Part shown: positions 18,633 to 27,385 of the stretch, in pieces
How the letters are laid out: each line of letters begins with the position of its first letter
How positions within the stretch are numbered: position 1 is the first letter of the stretch
Source: JBNKFV01 sp050289485
Lineage (GTDB): Bacteria > Pseudomonadota > Gammaproteobacteria > Pseudomonadales > Cellvibrionaceae
Assembly (NCBI GenBank): GCA_050289485.1
Contig: JBNKFV010000001.1
Coordinates: 78,405 to 142,404, forward strand
Length of the DNA: 64,000 bases
Reading direction: 5' to 3'
Translations under genes and position numbers: made by a program
The notes under the pieces: model-generated
What the model saw: the letters and a program-made list of their open reading frames with translations, nothing else
The model's database searches: none
Told to the model about the DNA's origin: nothing

Positions 18633-20462
18633 TTAATCTTCACCCAAAAAACCACCGGACTGATGCGCCCATAATTGTGCATAGATCCCGCCAGTGGCCA
18701 AAAGTTCGTCATGTGTACCTTCTTCTACTATGCGCCCCTGATCTAAAACGATCAAACGGTCCATGGCGGCAATGGTGGAAAGCCGGTGGGCGATGGCAAT
18801 CACCGTTTTACCTTCCATTAGCGGAGTCAGACTGTGCTGAATCGCAGCCTCGACTTCTGAATCCAGCGCCGAGGTGGCTTCGTCCAAAATCAGTAGCGGC
18901 GCATTCTTGAGCAACACGCGAGCAATAGCGATACGCTGGCGCTGCCCGCCTGACAGTTTTACGCCCCGCTCACCCACCTGGGCATCGAGCCCTTTGTTGC
19001 CCTGATTATCTTCGAGCGTTTGAATAAACTCTAGGGCCTGCGCTTTTCTGGCAGCTTCAATAATATCGGCTTCGGTTGCATCGGGTCGGCCGAAGGCGAT
19101 GTTATCGCGCACACTGCGGTGTAGCAGCGACGTGTCTTGCGTCACCATAGCAATTTGGGCCCGCAGGGAATCCTGAGCAACCTCGGCAATATTCTGGCCG
19201 TCGATCTCTATCTGCCCTTGTTGGATGTCGTAAAATCGCAATAACAAATTCACCAGTGACGATTTACCCGCACCTGACCGCCCTACTAAGCCAACCTTCT
19301 CACCCGGTTTCAGGTGTAGATTAAGCGTTGTAAACACCGGCATATCCGAATGATAACTAAAGCTCACATCGCGAAATGCAACGCGCCCTTCAGTCACTTG
19401 CAGCGCTGGGGCATCGGGCTTATCTTGCACATCGCGCGCCTGACTCAGCGTACTCATACCATCATGCACGGTGCCAATATTTTCAAACAGGCTACTGACT
19501 TCCCACATTATCCAGTGCGACATGCCATTAATGCGCAACGCTAACCCTAAGGCAATTGCAATCGCGCCGGGAGATAGATCGTGCGTTACCCACAAATACA
19601 ACGACAAGATCACCAACACCGCCACAAGGGCAATATTCAAAAACCATACAAATAGATTAAGGCGAGTAACCAAACGCATTTGCGGGTGCACGGTGTGCAA
19701 AAAACTATGCATGGCTTCGTGGGCGTATTCGGCCTCACGGTTGCTGTGTGAAAACAATTTCACGGTAGCGATATTGCTGTAACTATCAACAATACGCCCG
19801 GTCATCGACGACCGCGCATGCGCTTGTATCGCAGAGATGTTTTTCAGCCGTGGCAAAAAATAGCGCATGATGCTGATATAACCAATCAACCAGAACACGA
19901 GCGGCACTGTCAGCCGCCAGTCCGCCGTGCCAATCACCACCACGATGGAGATGAAATACACTTGTATGTAAATCATTACGTCCATCAGTTTCATGACCGT
20001 TTCACGCACACTTAGCGCGGTTTGCATCACCTTGGTAGCTAAGCGCCCAGCAAACTCTTCCTGATAAAACGACAGGCTCTGCCCCAGCAGATAACGGTGT
20101 GCTTTCCAGCGAATCATCATCGGGTAATTACCCAGCAGTGTCTGGTGTACCAGCATACTGTGGCAGGCAACGATAATCGGCACGATAACCAGTACTGCCA
20201 CGCCGATCCCCAGCAAAAAATCACCTTCTTCCTGCCAAAACGTGGTTTTGTCTTTGGTCGCCAGCCAATCAACCAGCTGCCCCATAAGAGCGAACAGGCT
20301 GGCCTCAAAGATAGCTACGAGAGAGGTACCCAGCGCCATGAGCAACAAAAAAGGTTCCATACCACGGGTGTAATACCGACAGAAAGCCCACAACCCCTTG
20401 GGAGGCTGAGTAGGTTGATCAGGCGGGAAAGGGTTAATCAGATTTTCAAACCAGGAGAACAT
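18633..20462 (-). CDS. ABC exporter, fused permease-ATPase half-transporter
   Basis: 609-residue half-transporter: six-helix membrane domain (about residues 30-330) and C-terminal ATPase with Walker A GRSGAGKSSLVNLLL, signature LSGGQRQRIAIARVLL, Walker B LLILDEATSALDSE and H-loop IAHRLSTI. It acts as a homodimer or heterodimer in the inner membrane. Substrate is unknown; it resembles multidrug/lipid exporters and is not the msbA of this window (42294-44150). Co-directional with the YceI gene. Confidence 0.9.
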   Translation of the reverse strand: MFSWFENLINPFPPDQPTQPPKGLWAFCRYYTRGMEPFLLLMALGTSLVAIFEASLFALMGQLVDWLATKDKTTFWQEEGDFLLGIGVAVLVIVPIIVACHSMLVHQTLLGNYPMMIRWKAHRYLLGQSLSFYQEEFAGRLATKVMQTALSVRETVMKLMDVMIYIQVYFISIVVVIGTADWRLTVPLVFWLIGYISIMRYFLPRLKNISAIQAHARSSMTGRIVDSYSNIATVKLFSHSNREAEYAHEAMHSFLHTVHPQMRLVTRLNLFVWFLNIALVAVLVILSLYLWVTHDLSPGAIAIALGLALRINGMSHWIMWEVSSLFENIGTVHDGMSTLSQARDVQDKPDAPALQVTEGRVAFRDVSFSYHSDMPVFTTLNLHLKPGEKVGLVGRSGAGKSSLVNLLLRFYDIQQGQIEIDGQNIAEVAQDSLRAQIAMVTQDTSLLHRSVRDNIAFGRPDATEADIIEAARKAQALEFIQTLEDNQGNKGLDAQVGERGVKLSGGQRQRIAIARVLLKNAPLLILDEATSALDSEVEAAIQHSLTPLMEGKTVIAIAHRLSTIAAMDRLIVLDQGRIVEEGTHDELLATGGIYAQLWAHQSGGFLGED

Positions 20463-20918
20463 GTTTTATCCATTCAAACTGCAGTACAAACCCATCCTTT
20501 TGGCATGGGCTTTCCACACTGACGCAACCGTCAGCACAAGGTTAGCAAGATTAGGGAGAGGCGCACGATAACATCATTCGAAGGAAAGAGGCAGTTAAGT
20601 GCCGCCGTAACACACCCTCGCGGTTGATTACCCCGAAGCAACATAACAATGACAGATAAAGCACTACTGAAAACGGCTGTTTTGTCTGCGGCGCCAATTC
20701 TGCCACTGCATGTGCATATGTCACAAATCAGCCGTGGCAAGTGACCACGAACCCACGCCCTAACTTTGCCACCATCATCACACCACCTCACACATGAGGT
20801 GGCCTTCTCACAGGATTACAGTCATTTCGCCTTCGTGTGTGTAAACACGTGGCATGTGTACCGTGATCTCAAATAACTGGGCCATGGAACATGGCTTGCA
20901 CTATCAAGGAGAATCATC
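20463..20918. other. Intergenic region upstream of the 442-residue protein gene
   Basis: No convincing gene. An 8-bp perfect hairpin CCACCTCA / TGAGGTGG with a 4-nt loop lies at 20783-20802, about 115 bp before the next start codon, and could be an operator or a leader hairpin. Confidence 0.45.
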
Positions 20919-22247
20919 ATGCCAAACAGTACACTAGACCGGTTTGTCAACGCAGAGCCTTCGTTATCCAGACTGGTAAAACCCACGCCCGAGCTGAGTG
21001 AAGCTATCTCAGCCCCGGAAAACAGTGAAATTCGAAAAGTTGCTAATGATGTATTGGGCGCTCTGCAATACTCGTTTGCCAATGTTGCCGCCAAACCCAC
21101 GTTAGCCGTTAAAGCTGACACAGTTGAAAGTATCTTTAAAGATTCACTACAAGCGTTCGACGACAAACGCAAAAAAAATTACCAAGGTACGGCTACCGAG
21201 CTATTGAGCAGCAGTGATCGTTTGCGCGAAACCATGTTCGGCCGCGCCGGTCAAATCAAACCCGAAACCTTCGTTAGCAAAGGTGGGTTTGATCATTACG
21301 ATGCCGATATCAAGCCAGTGGCTATTGATCCAAAGCTGATGGGTTTCAGCATGCCAAAAGTCACTCTGCGCCCTGACAATTTCACTCTCAAAGACGGCAA
21401 GCTATCTATAAAAGCCAGTGGATTAAAATCAGCAAGTCTGGAACGATTTGCTGACCTAGGCGCCATTGAATTTAATGAAAGCAAAGGTATTGACCTGGAA
21501 AAACTTTCCGAAATTTACGGCGTGTCGCTGGTTGAGAACGATGTGTACGCATTGTCTTCATTGGAGGAAGATGGTCTTGAAGAATTTGCGGTGACCGACA
21601 AAATGGGATTCTGGGTCAACAAAGTCAAATGTGTTGACGAAACTAATCCCGAATGGTGGGGTCACGATGAAATTGCCATGGCGGGTATCAGTATCGACGA
21701 AACTGGCGACGTGAAAAAAATTCCAGAAAAATTTATTGGTGGAGGTTTTGACGACGGCGATTCAAAATCTTATTCCAACTGGCGCTACCACTGGTTCTCT
21801 CTACGCGAAGGCAGCTCATGGCCCAAAACGTACATTATACAAATGATACTGGCCGAAAAAGATCATGGCGGCTTATCCAGCTTTTTAAATTCATTATGGT
21901 CTAAAGTAAAAGGCAAAGTGCTAAACGTGTTGAAAGCCGCTGCAACAGCTGCCGGCGTAGCGCTGGCCACCTTTTTAGGCCTGCCAGAAGTAGGGGCATT
22001 AATCGGCAAACTGCTGGGCGAAGCCGTGGCATGGATTATCGACACATTTGTGAAATGGATTATCAATCTATTTAAAGATGACATCTTCCCCATTTTCACC
22101 GCCAAGGTAACCACGCCATCTATGTCTGCACGTTGGCATTATCCTAACGGTACCTGGGGTAATCCATCCTCCGGTAATCGCTATGCACATTTTTATGGTC
22201 ACGGCGGCCACTATTATGTTCGTTACTATTGGAAATTTTTCAGTTAA
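20919..22247 (+). CDS. 442-residue protein of unknown function with a long hydrophobic segment and aromatic tail
   Basis: No family is recognised. AAGGAG is 8 nt before the ATG, so the start is secure. No signal peptide is visible. Residues 1-110 are helical and polar; 125-315 look beta-rich, with a Trp/Asp-rich block (VKCVDETNPEWWGHDEIAMAG, residues 236-256) and GGGFDDGDSKSYSNW. Residues 332-386 are hydrophobic and amphipathic (AAATAAGVALATFLGL, then AWIIDTFVKWIINLF), as in membrane-inserting proteins. The last 40 residues are rich in Tyr, His, Trp and Gly (GHGGHYYVRYYWKF). It is followed after 96 bp by a subtilisin-like protease on the same strand. A membrane-active effector or a protease substrate is possible, but this is only inference. 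Confidence 0.75.
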   Translation: MPNSTLDRFVNAEPSLSRLVKPTPELSEAISAPENSEIRKVANDVLGALQYSFANVAAKPTLAVKADTVESIFKDSLQAFDDKRKKNYQGTATELLSSSDRLRETMFGRAGQIKPETFVSKGGFDHYDADIKPVAIDPKLMGFSMPKVTLRPDNFTLKDGKLSIKASGLKSASLERFADLGAIEFNESKGIDLEKLSEIYGVSLVENDVYALSSLEEDGLEEFAVTDKMGFWVNKVKCVDETNPEWWGHDEIAMAGISIDETGDVKKIPEKFIGGGFDDGDSKSYSNWRYHWFSLREGSSWPKTYIIQMILAEKDHGGLSSFLNSLWSKVKGKVLNVLKAAATAAGVALATFLGLPEVGALIGKLLGEAVAWIIDTFVKWIINLFKDDIFPIFTAKVTTPSMSARWHYPNGTWGNPSSGNRYAHFYGHGGHYYVRYYWKFFS

Positions 22248-22264
22248 CAGAAATAGCAGCGTAT

Positions 22265-22293
22265 AATCTCCCTTACGGATATACAGGGAGATT
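22265..22293 (+). other. Hairpin between the 442-residue protein and protease genes
   Basis: Perfect 9-bp stem AATCTCCCT / AGGGAGATT with an 11-nt loop, 18 bp past the stop codon and about 50 bp before the protease ATG. No T-tract follows, so it could set differential expression within an operon rather than end it. Confidence 0.5.
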
Positions 22294-22343
22294 CAGCACA
22301 GGGAGGTGCTCTTTACACGCTGGGCATAAAAAAGGGAAACGGC

Positions 22344-23090
22344 ATGAACCTGCAACATTGGGCAAAGCAACATGGTTTACTCGACGGCAGTGAAAATCTC
22401 ACCAAAACCTATCGCATTGGCTTGATCGACGCGTTTATCAACCCACAAACCATTAACATTCAAAACGCGAATATTTTTTATAAATCATTTACACCGCAGC
22501 AATCACAGGTTCGCAACACCCGCAACGAGCATGGCAATTTAATGGCCTCAATGATCTGCGGCCAAAAGCACTCGCCGTTTCAGGGTTTATTGCCCAATGC
22601 AAAATTATATTTCAGCAATGCAACCCGCTACAAAGATTCCCGCGCTAACGGAGTTGCCGTGGCACGCGCCATCGACTGGATGCGCAGCAACAACACCGAC
22701 GTCATTCTTTTGCCCTTTGGCATGATGACCAATTCAAAACTGGTAGACGAAGCCATCGAGCAAGCTGCCAACAAAGGCATTACGCTTGTGGCAGGTGCGG
22801 GGAATCACGGTGACGACGCATTGTATTATCCCGCCCGACACCCTCGTGTTGTCGCCGTCACCGCCGCCAACAAACAAGGCAATTGCCTGGAAGGTTATTG
22901 CGGCTTTCCACAGGCCAACGCCCATGTACTGGCTGAAGAGGTACCCTCGTACAGCGACTCAGGCCATACCACTATTCAAGGCACCAGCCCCGCTTGCATA
23001 TTATGGGGCCTGCTACATTTGGTGAACGCGCAATCTATTCGCAAACACGATGACAATGTACATCTCTCTATCGTGAGGGATTCAGCGTAG
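22344..23090 (+). CDS. Minimal subtilisin-like (S8 family) serine protease
   Basis: 248-residue subtilase. The triad and oxyanion residues can be read: Asp29 in RIGLIDA, His63 in NEHGNLMASMICG, Asn154 in GAGNHGDD and Ser215 in GTSPACILWG. It has neither a signal peptide nor a propeptide, and is shorter than secreted subtilisins (about 275 in the mature core), so it probably acts in the cytoplasm or is exported by a non-Sec route. GGGAAA precedes the ATG. Lying between the 442-residue protein and a membrane-anchored protein, it may process one of them (inference). Confidence 0.85.
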   Translation: MNLQHWAKQHGLLDGSENLTKTYRIGLIDAFINPQTINIQNANIFYKSFTPQQSQVRNTRNEHGNLMASMICGQKHSPFQGLLPNAKLYFSNATRYKDSRANGVAVARAIDWMRSNNTDVILLPFGMMTNSKLVDEAIEQAANKGITLVAGAGNHGDDALYYPARHPRVVAVTAANKQGNCLEGYCGFPQANAHVLAEEVPSYSDSGHTTIQGTSPACILWGLLHLVNAQSIRKHDDNVHLSIVRDSA

Positions 23091-23272
23091 ACCCTGCTAA
23101 CACCTAACCATTCTCTTCTGTAACTCGTGGCGTTACTATTACTTTTGTCGCTGCACTTCTTGATGAAAGGCGCGACAAACCTGTCACCTATTTTGTTTTC
23201 TTAAGCACAAATGTTTAAATCTGAGCCATTAATAGGCTCGGATCGACAACTGATAACGTAAAGGAGTGAATT

Positions 23273-23728
23273 ATGTCAGAAGCATCTCGGGGGATTCCCA
23301 AGTGGATGGGGATTGTCATTATTGTCTTACTGTTAGCCTGCCTTTTTCTGCTATTGCAAAAACCGGCGCCGGTAGAATCTGAAACACCACCCGTAGGCGG
23401 CCCTGCATCCGTAAGCGATGAAGTAAAACAGATTATCACCAAAGACGATATGGAATATGCGCTGGTAATTGGTAACGATGGGCAACTGGCGATGATTAGC
23501 AACCAAGGTAAAGAGGTTCCCAACTGCGTTAAACAAGCCGATCCCAAGGAAGGCAAAAAACAGTGCAGTGTTTATACTGACCGCAAAATTAAATTTGACA
23601 GTTTAGGCACCTTGGTGGTCAATAAAATTGAATATCAGTTTAACCCGCATTGCTCCGTATACTTCGTCACATTTGGCGGTCAGACTTATGCATTCCCAGA
23701 CCCTTTAGACCCAGACTGTTTCCCTTAA
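23273..23728 (+). CDS. Membrane-anchored 151-residue protein, function unknown
   Basis: One N-terminal signal-anchor helix (residues 12-29, WMGIVIIVLLLACLFLLL) is followed by a linker rich in Pro and a C-terminal domain of about 90 residues, presumably periplasmic. That domain contains four cysteines (NCVKQ, QCSVY, HCSVY, DCFP), which could form two disulfides. AAAGGAG precedes the ATG. No family is recognised. It is the third gene in the run after the 442-residue protein and the S8 protease; 182 bp separate it from the protease, so it may have its own promoter. Confidence 0.75.
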   Translation: MSEASRGIPKWMGIVIIVLLLACLFLLLQKPAPVESETPPVGGPASVSDEVKQIITKDDMEYALVIGNDGQLAMISNQGKEVPNCVKQADPKEGKKQCSVYTDRKIKFDSLGTLVVNKIEYQFNPHCSVYFVTFGGQTYAFPDPLDPDCFP

Positions 23729-23743
23729 GACTGACCACCCATT

Positions 23744-23770
23744 GAAAAGGGCGCCGGTGGCGCTCTTTTC
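23744..23770. terminator. Bidirectional terminator between convergent genes
   Basis: GAAAAGGGCGCC / GGCGCTCTTTTC with a 3-nt loop, 11 of 12 positions paired. The A/T-rich outer arms give a T-stretch in both directions. It lies between the 151-residue protein gene and the FecR-TPR-barrel gene. Confidence 0.75.
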
Positions 23771-23779
23771 AAGATTCGA

Positions 23780-26700
23780 TTAAAAAGACCATTTAACCCT
23801 TGCAGCAACATTTCTTTCCGCGGCAACACCCAATGGGCGTTCTTGCCCACTTTGAAAGTTTTGATCCTGGTACTGGTACGTTCGATCCGTTAAATTTTTG
23901 GCCACCACAGCAACTTCCAAAGGCCAGCGAGCAAGTTTATAACGTAGTTCCATGTCCAGTATCCAGAAGTCGCTATCATAGGGTACCCTGGCAAAGTTAG
24001 TCACCGGATCAACAAACTCATAAAACTCAACATCCTGATTAATATAAGTTGCCGTCGCGCTTACAGTTAAGCCGCTATTTACCACGTAATTAATTTTCAG
24101 TGGTATCGTCCAAGTTTTTAAAGCCACTGTAGAACCTTGCTGAATCAGATTAATATCGGCCGCATTTCTGATGACAAAATCGTTATCTTCTAGTTTTGCC
24201 TCAACCGATACACTGACCTTGTCAGTTAAAAGCGCATAGCCATAAAATTTTGCAGCGCTAACTTCCAGCAGTTTATCAGCTACTTCTGCCTGTCCCACAA
24301 ATGCAGTGCTATTCGTTGTTTTGCGAAAGGTATATTCAAAACCTGCGTTAACGCTACCATTACCAACAAAGTCCCAGCCAAGACCATAGAGCTTATTCTT
24401 CCAATAATCACCATCATCAAAAACCTGGGTAAACCCAACTACCTGCGTTGGCTCGAGCGTTGAAACTTGAGTAAGCAATCCGGCCACACCCTCTGAATAG
24501 GCAACCCGTAAAGAATTGCTATGAGTAAGCTGATAACGCAAACCAAATTTGGGATTTAAGACATTATCATCATTAATACGTTGCGAGCCAAAGCGGGTAT
24601 AAGATGCACCGAACAAAACATCCCACTTTTTCTTATTGTAATTACCGTAGGCATAGGTATTAGCATAATAGTCTGACAAGCTGGCTACCATTGCTGGCGC
24701 CCGCGGCAAAGGGGGAAAAGACGGTGGCAATTGAAAGTCTTCTTGTGAACGCAATCGCCTATCTACTGACAAATAACTCCCCCCAAACTGCCAGCTAAAA
24801 TTTTCCTGTTCCAGCAGGTACTTTAACTCTGCCTTGTTCGCATCCCGCTTTTCATTAATGTTTAACGCCAATGTTGCCAAGGTGGGAAACGTAAAAAAAT
24901 CTGATAATTGCTCGTCACTTTCATCTCGAGCTAACAGGCCAAGAATTCTACTGTTAGCACTAATACGGTAATTCACCCCCAACTCGGCCCGATCAGACTC
25001 GACCGCCTCACGCAAATTAGGCGAATAATTTTCTGCAAAAAACCGCTGTGCTACATCGCCTTGCTCATCTTCACGATGACGTAATTTTAACTGCAAATCC
25101 AATCCATCGATTATCTGGTAATGACCAAACAGGCTGGTAATTTGGTAATCAACATCGTTATTCTCACGGTAGCCATCGCTGCCATAATTGTAATGGCTGA
25201 TTTCAAATGCTCCCTTGCCATATAACCCGCGCAGGCGGCCATCAAATGCTTGGGTATCTTGCGAGCCAGCTAAAGCGGTGATGTGGCCAGACAAACCTTC
25301 CTGCACAAACAGGGAGTTAAACTCATTTACCCCTAAATCGCTGGGGCCAGCACCGGGCTGCACTAGAAGACCGGCCTCACTCAACCCCAAAGGTAATGAT
25401 TCTGCACTGACCGGCTGCAATAAACGGGCTTGTAAACTTTCGCTGGCTCGCAGGCTTTCAAACCGTGGATCACTCGCGTAGGCCTGCGCAACCATTCGGT
25501 GAGCGCTGTAAGCTTGCGGGGCTTGCTCAATCGCTTCAGCGCCTTGGTTAATGGCCGCTTGTTCAAAACCTAAGGCTCGGTAAATTTGTGCCTGGCTGGC
25601 ACTACGCGCGGCGTGGTCGTTATCCAGTAATAAGCGCGACCGATACACAGCGCGGTTATCATTCAGCTCGGCGGCTTTATCGAGATCGGCCAATGCTGCC
25701 ACAAGCTGATTTTCACTCTGTCGCAGTAGTGCACTGTAAAACCAAGGAGTGGGATCATCTGCATCAAGCTGTTTGGCCAGTTCAAATTGCGCATCGGCTT
25801 TAGCATTACGTACCTCTTCATAGTAAGCCTTGCCCAGATAACTGCGCGTCAGTGACAAGCCAGGGTCGAGCGCAACAGCGAGCTCAATTTGCTCCCGCCC
25901 GTGAACCAACTGCCCATGACGAATGGCAACGATCCCCTGTGCCAATACGGGCATGGGGTCGGCCGGGTCTAGTTGCGCGGCCCGTGCAAACGCGGCCTGC
26001 GCATGACTCAACGCCAACTCGTTCAATGCAATAAAGCCTTGCACCGTGTGAGCACGACTTAACGCAGGGCTTACTGCCAACGCCTGGTTGATGGTTTTCT
26101 GTGCCTGCGAAGTATTACCCAGCATCAATTGCAGCTCAGCCTTACGCGCCAGTAGCACACCCGCACTGGGCTGAATGTCGAGTGCCCGTTGCACGCTGGC
26201 CAAGGCATCATCTAATTGATACTGACTTTGCTGCACATAAGAGAGGGCCAACCAGGGTTCAGCTTTATCTGCGCTATTTTTTGTAGCTTGCAAGGCAATA
26301 TGTTTGGCGCTGTCGATATCGCCTTCCTGCAAGCGCAACAAACTTTCTACGGCACTGGCAGCAGCACTTTGTGTTGACAACGACTGCGCTTGTACTAATG
26401 CGTCTTTGGCAGACTGCACCCGCCCCAGATACAAATCCGTCGCTGCTAATAATGCTAATGTGTCTGCCGTTGGCTGGCTGGCACTTAACAGCCGCAGGCG
26501 TTCGTTGGCCGCTTGCATGCGACCGCTGTTCAAGGCCTGTTTCACATCTGCATCAGTGTCTGGCGCTGCCAGTACCGGTGGAAAATACAGCGCCCAATCG
26601 GCAGACTGTCGCAACGTAACGCTAGAACGTTTCAGCTCGCTCTGCGCAGCAGTAGCAGCGGCCTGCTCGCCAGCCAGTAAATGTAGCTCACCCGTTTGAT

Positions 26701-27205
26701 TACCTGCAGTCACATCGCCTTCAAACACCGCAACACGGCTACCTGTCGTAGAGTGGGCAACCATAAACTCGGTGCCATCAACAGATGCATTCATGTACGG
26801 CGTTTTGATATCGAACTTGCGTGGGGTACGGGTAATAAAATGCACAACCCCTTCAATTACCTCGGCAATAAAAGACTGCTCTGGTGGCTTGAACGCAATG
26901 GTGGTTTTTTCTTTTAAGCGCACCACGGTTTCGTTAGGCAAGCGCAGGGCTGCTCGCTGGTTTTCAACGACGAGGGTATCGCCGCCACAAAAGTACACTG
27001 ATGTTGTCAACGGCGCTTGTAACTGATGCCAGCGGTCTTGTTCACCGGCACGCCAGCGGGCGTTACCTTCCAGGCTTACCAGGGCCGCCGCCCAGTTATT
27101 ACATCGTGATGCTACCGACTGGCCAGCAGCTGATTGTGCCAGCACCGGCGTAGCCAGTATTGCCAGTAGTATTCCCCAGTAAGACCATCGAGCCTTCGTG
27201 CTCAT
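23780..27205 (-). CDS. FecR-TPR-beta-barrel fusion, predicted outer-membrane protein
   Basis: 1141 residues in three parts. A Sec signal peptide (WGILLAILATPVLAQSAAG) is followed by a FecR domain (about residues 60-190, with the TPYMNASVDGTEFMVAH motif), then tetratricopeptide repeats (about 215-590, for example PWLALSYVQQSQYQLDDALA), then a C-terminal region of about 490 residues with alternating strands ending in ARVKWSF, the terminal Phe typical of outer-membrane barrels. No TonB box or plug domain is evident, so it is not called a TonB-dependent receptor. GGGAG lies 8 nt before the ATG. It follows the CHASE2 cyclase by 180 bp on the same strand. The FecR and TPR parts would be periplasmic, where they could meet the CHASE2 sensor (inference). 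Confidence 0.85.
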   Translation of the reverse strand: MSTKARWSYWGILLAILATPVLAQSAAGQSVASRCNNWAAALVSLEGNARWRAGEQDRWHQLQAPLTTSVYFCGGDTLVVENQRAALRLPNETVVRLKEKTTIAFKPPEQSFIAEVIEGVVHFITRTPRKFDIKTPYMNASVDGTEFMVAHSTTGSRVAVFEGDVTAGNQTGELHLLAGEQAAATAAQSELKRSSVTLRQSADWALYFPPVLAAPDTDADVKQALNSGRMQAANERLRLLSASQPTADTLALLAATDLYLGRVQSAKDALVQAQSLSTQSAAASAVESLLRLQEGDIDSAKHIALQATKNSADKAEPWLALSYVQQSQYQLDDALASVQRALDIQPSAGVLLARKAELQLMLGNTSQAQKTINQALAVSPALSRAHTVQGFIALNELALSHAQAAFARAAQLDPADPMPVLAQGIVAIRHGQLVHGREQIELAVALDPGLSLTRSYLGKAYYEEVRNAKADAQFELAKQLDADDPTPWFYSALLRQSENQLVAALADLDKAAELNDNRAVYRSRLLLDNDHAARSASQAQIYRALGFEQAAINQGAEAIEQAPQAYSAHRMVAQAYASDPRFESLRASESLQARLLQPVSAESLPLGLSEAGLLVQPGAGPSDLGVNEFNSLFVQEGLSGHITALAGSQDTQAFDGRLRGLYGKGAFEISHYNYGSDGYRENNDVDYQITSLFGHYQIIDGLDLQLKLRHREDEQGDVAQRFFAENYSPNLREAVESDRAELGVNYRISANSRILGLLARDESDEQLSDFFTFPTLATLALNINEKRDANKAELKYLLEQENFSWQFGGSYLSVDRRLRSQEDFQLPPSFPPLPRAPAMVASLSDYYANTYAYGNYNKKKWDVLFGASYTRFGSQRINDDNVLNPKFGLRYQLTHSNSLRVAYSEGVAGLLTQVSTLEPTQVVGFTQVFDDGDYWKNKLYGLGWDFVGNGSVNAGFEYTFRKTTNSTAFVGQAEVADKLLEVSAAKFYGYALLTDKVSVSVEAKLEDNDFVIRNAADINLIQQGSTVALKTWTIPLKINYVVNSGLTVSATATYINQDVEFYEFVDPVTNFARVPYDSDFWILDMELRYKLARWPLEVAVVAKNLTDRTYQYQDQNFQSGQERPLGVAAERNVAARVKWSF

Positions 27206-27385
27206 GCTCGCAACTCCCTAATTTGTGTTTTCATTTTATGCTTTATATTGAAGCGTTAGATTGGTGGAATTAGTCGCTTCCATCAATCACCAATGCTTGT
27301 CGCTAGAGACACCCTGTCATCAAAAACATTACTCTGAACGAACGAACCATTTTAGGCGTAAACTTTACCTCTCCCCGGTACGCTA

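Noticed and set aside
20649..20744. A 31-codon frame (starts MTDKALLKTAVLSAAPILPL) before the 442-residue gene
   Set aside because: No ribosome site and too short to judge without conservation data.
23780..27205. Calling the FecR-TPR-barrel protein a TonB-dependent receptor
   Set aside because: No TonB box or plug domain could be seen; only the C-terminal barrel-like half is supported.
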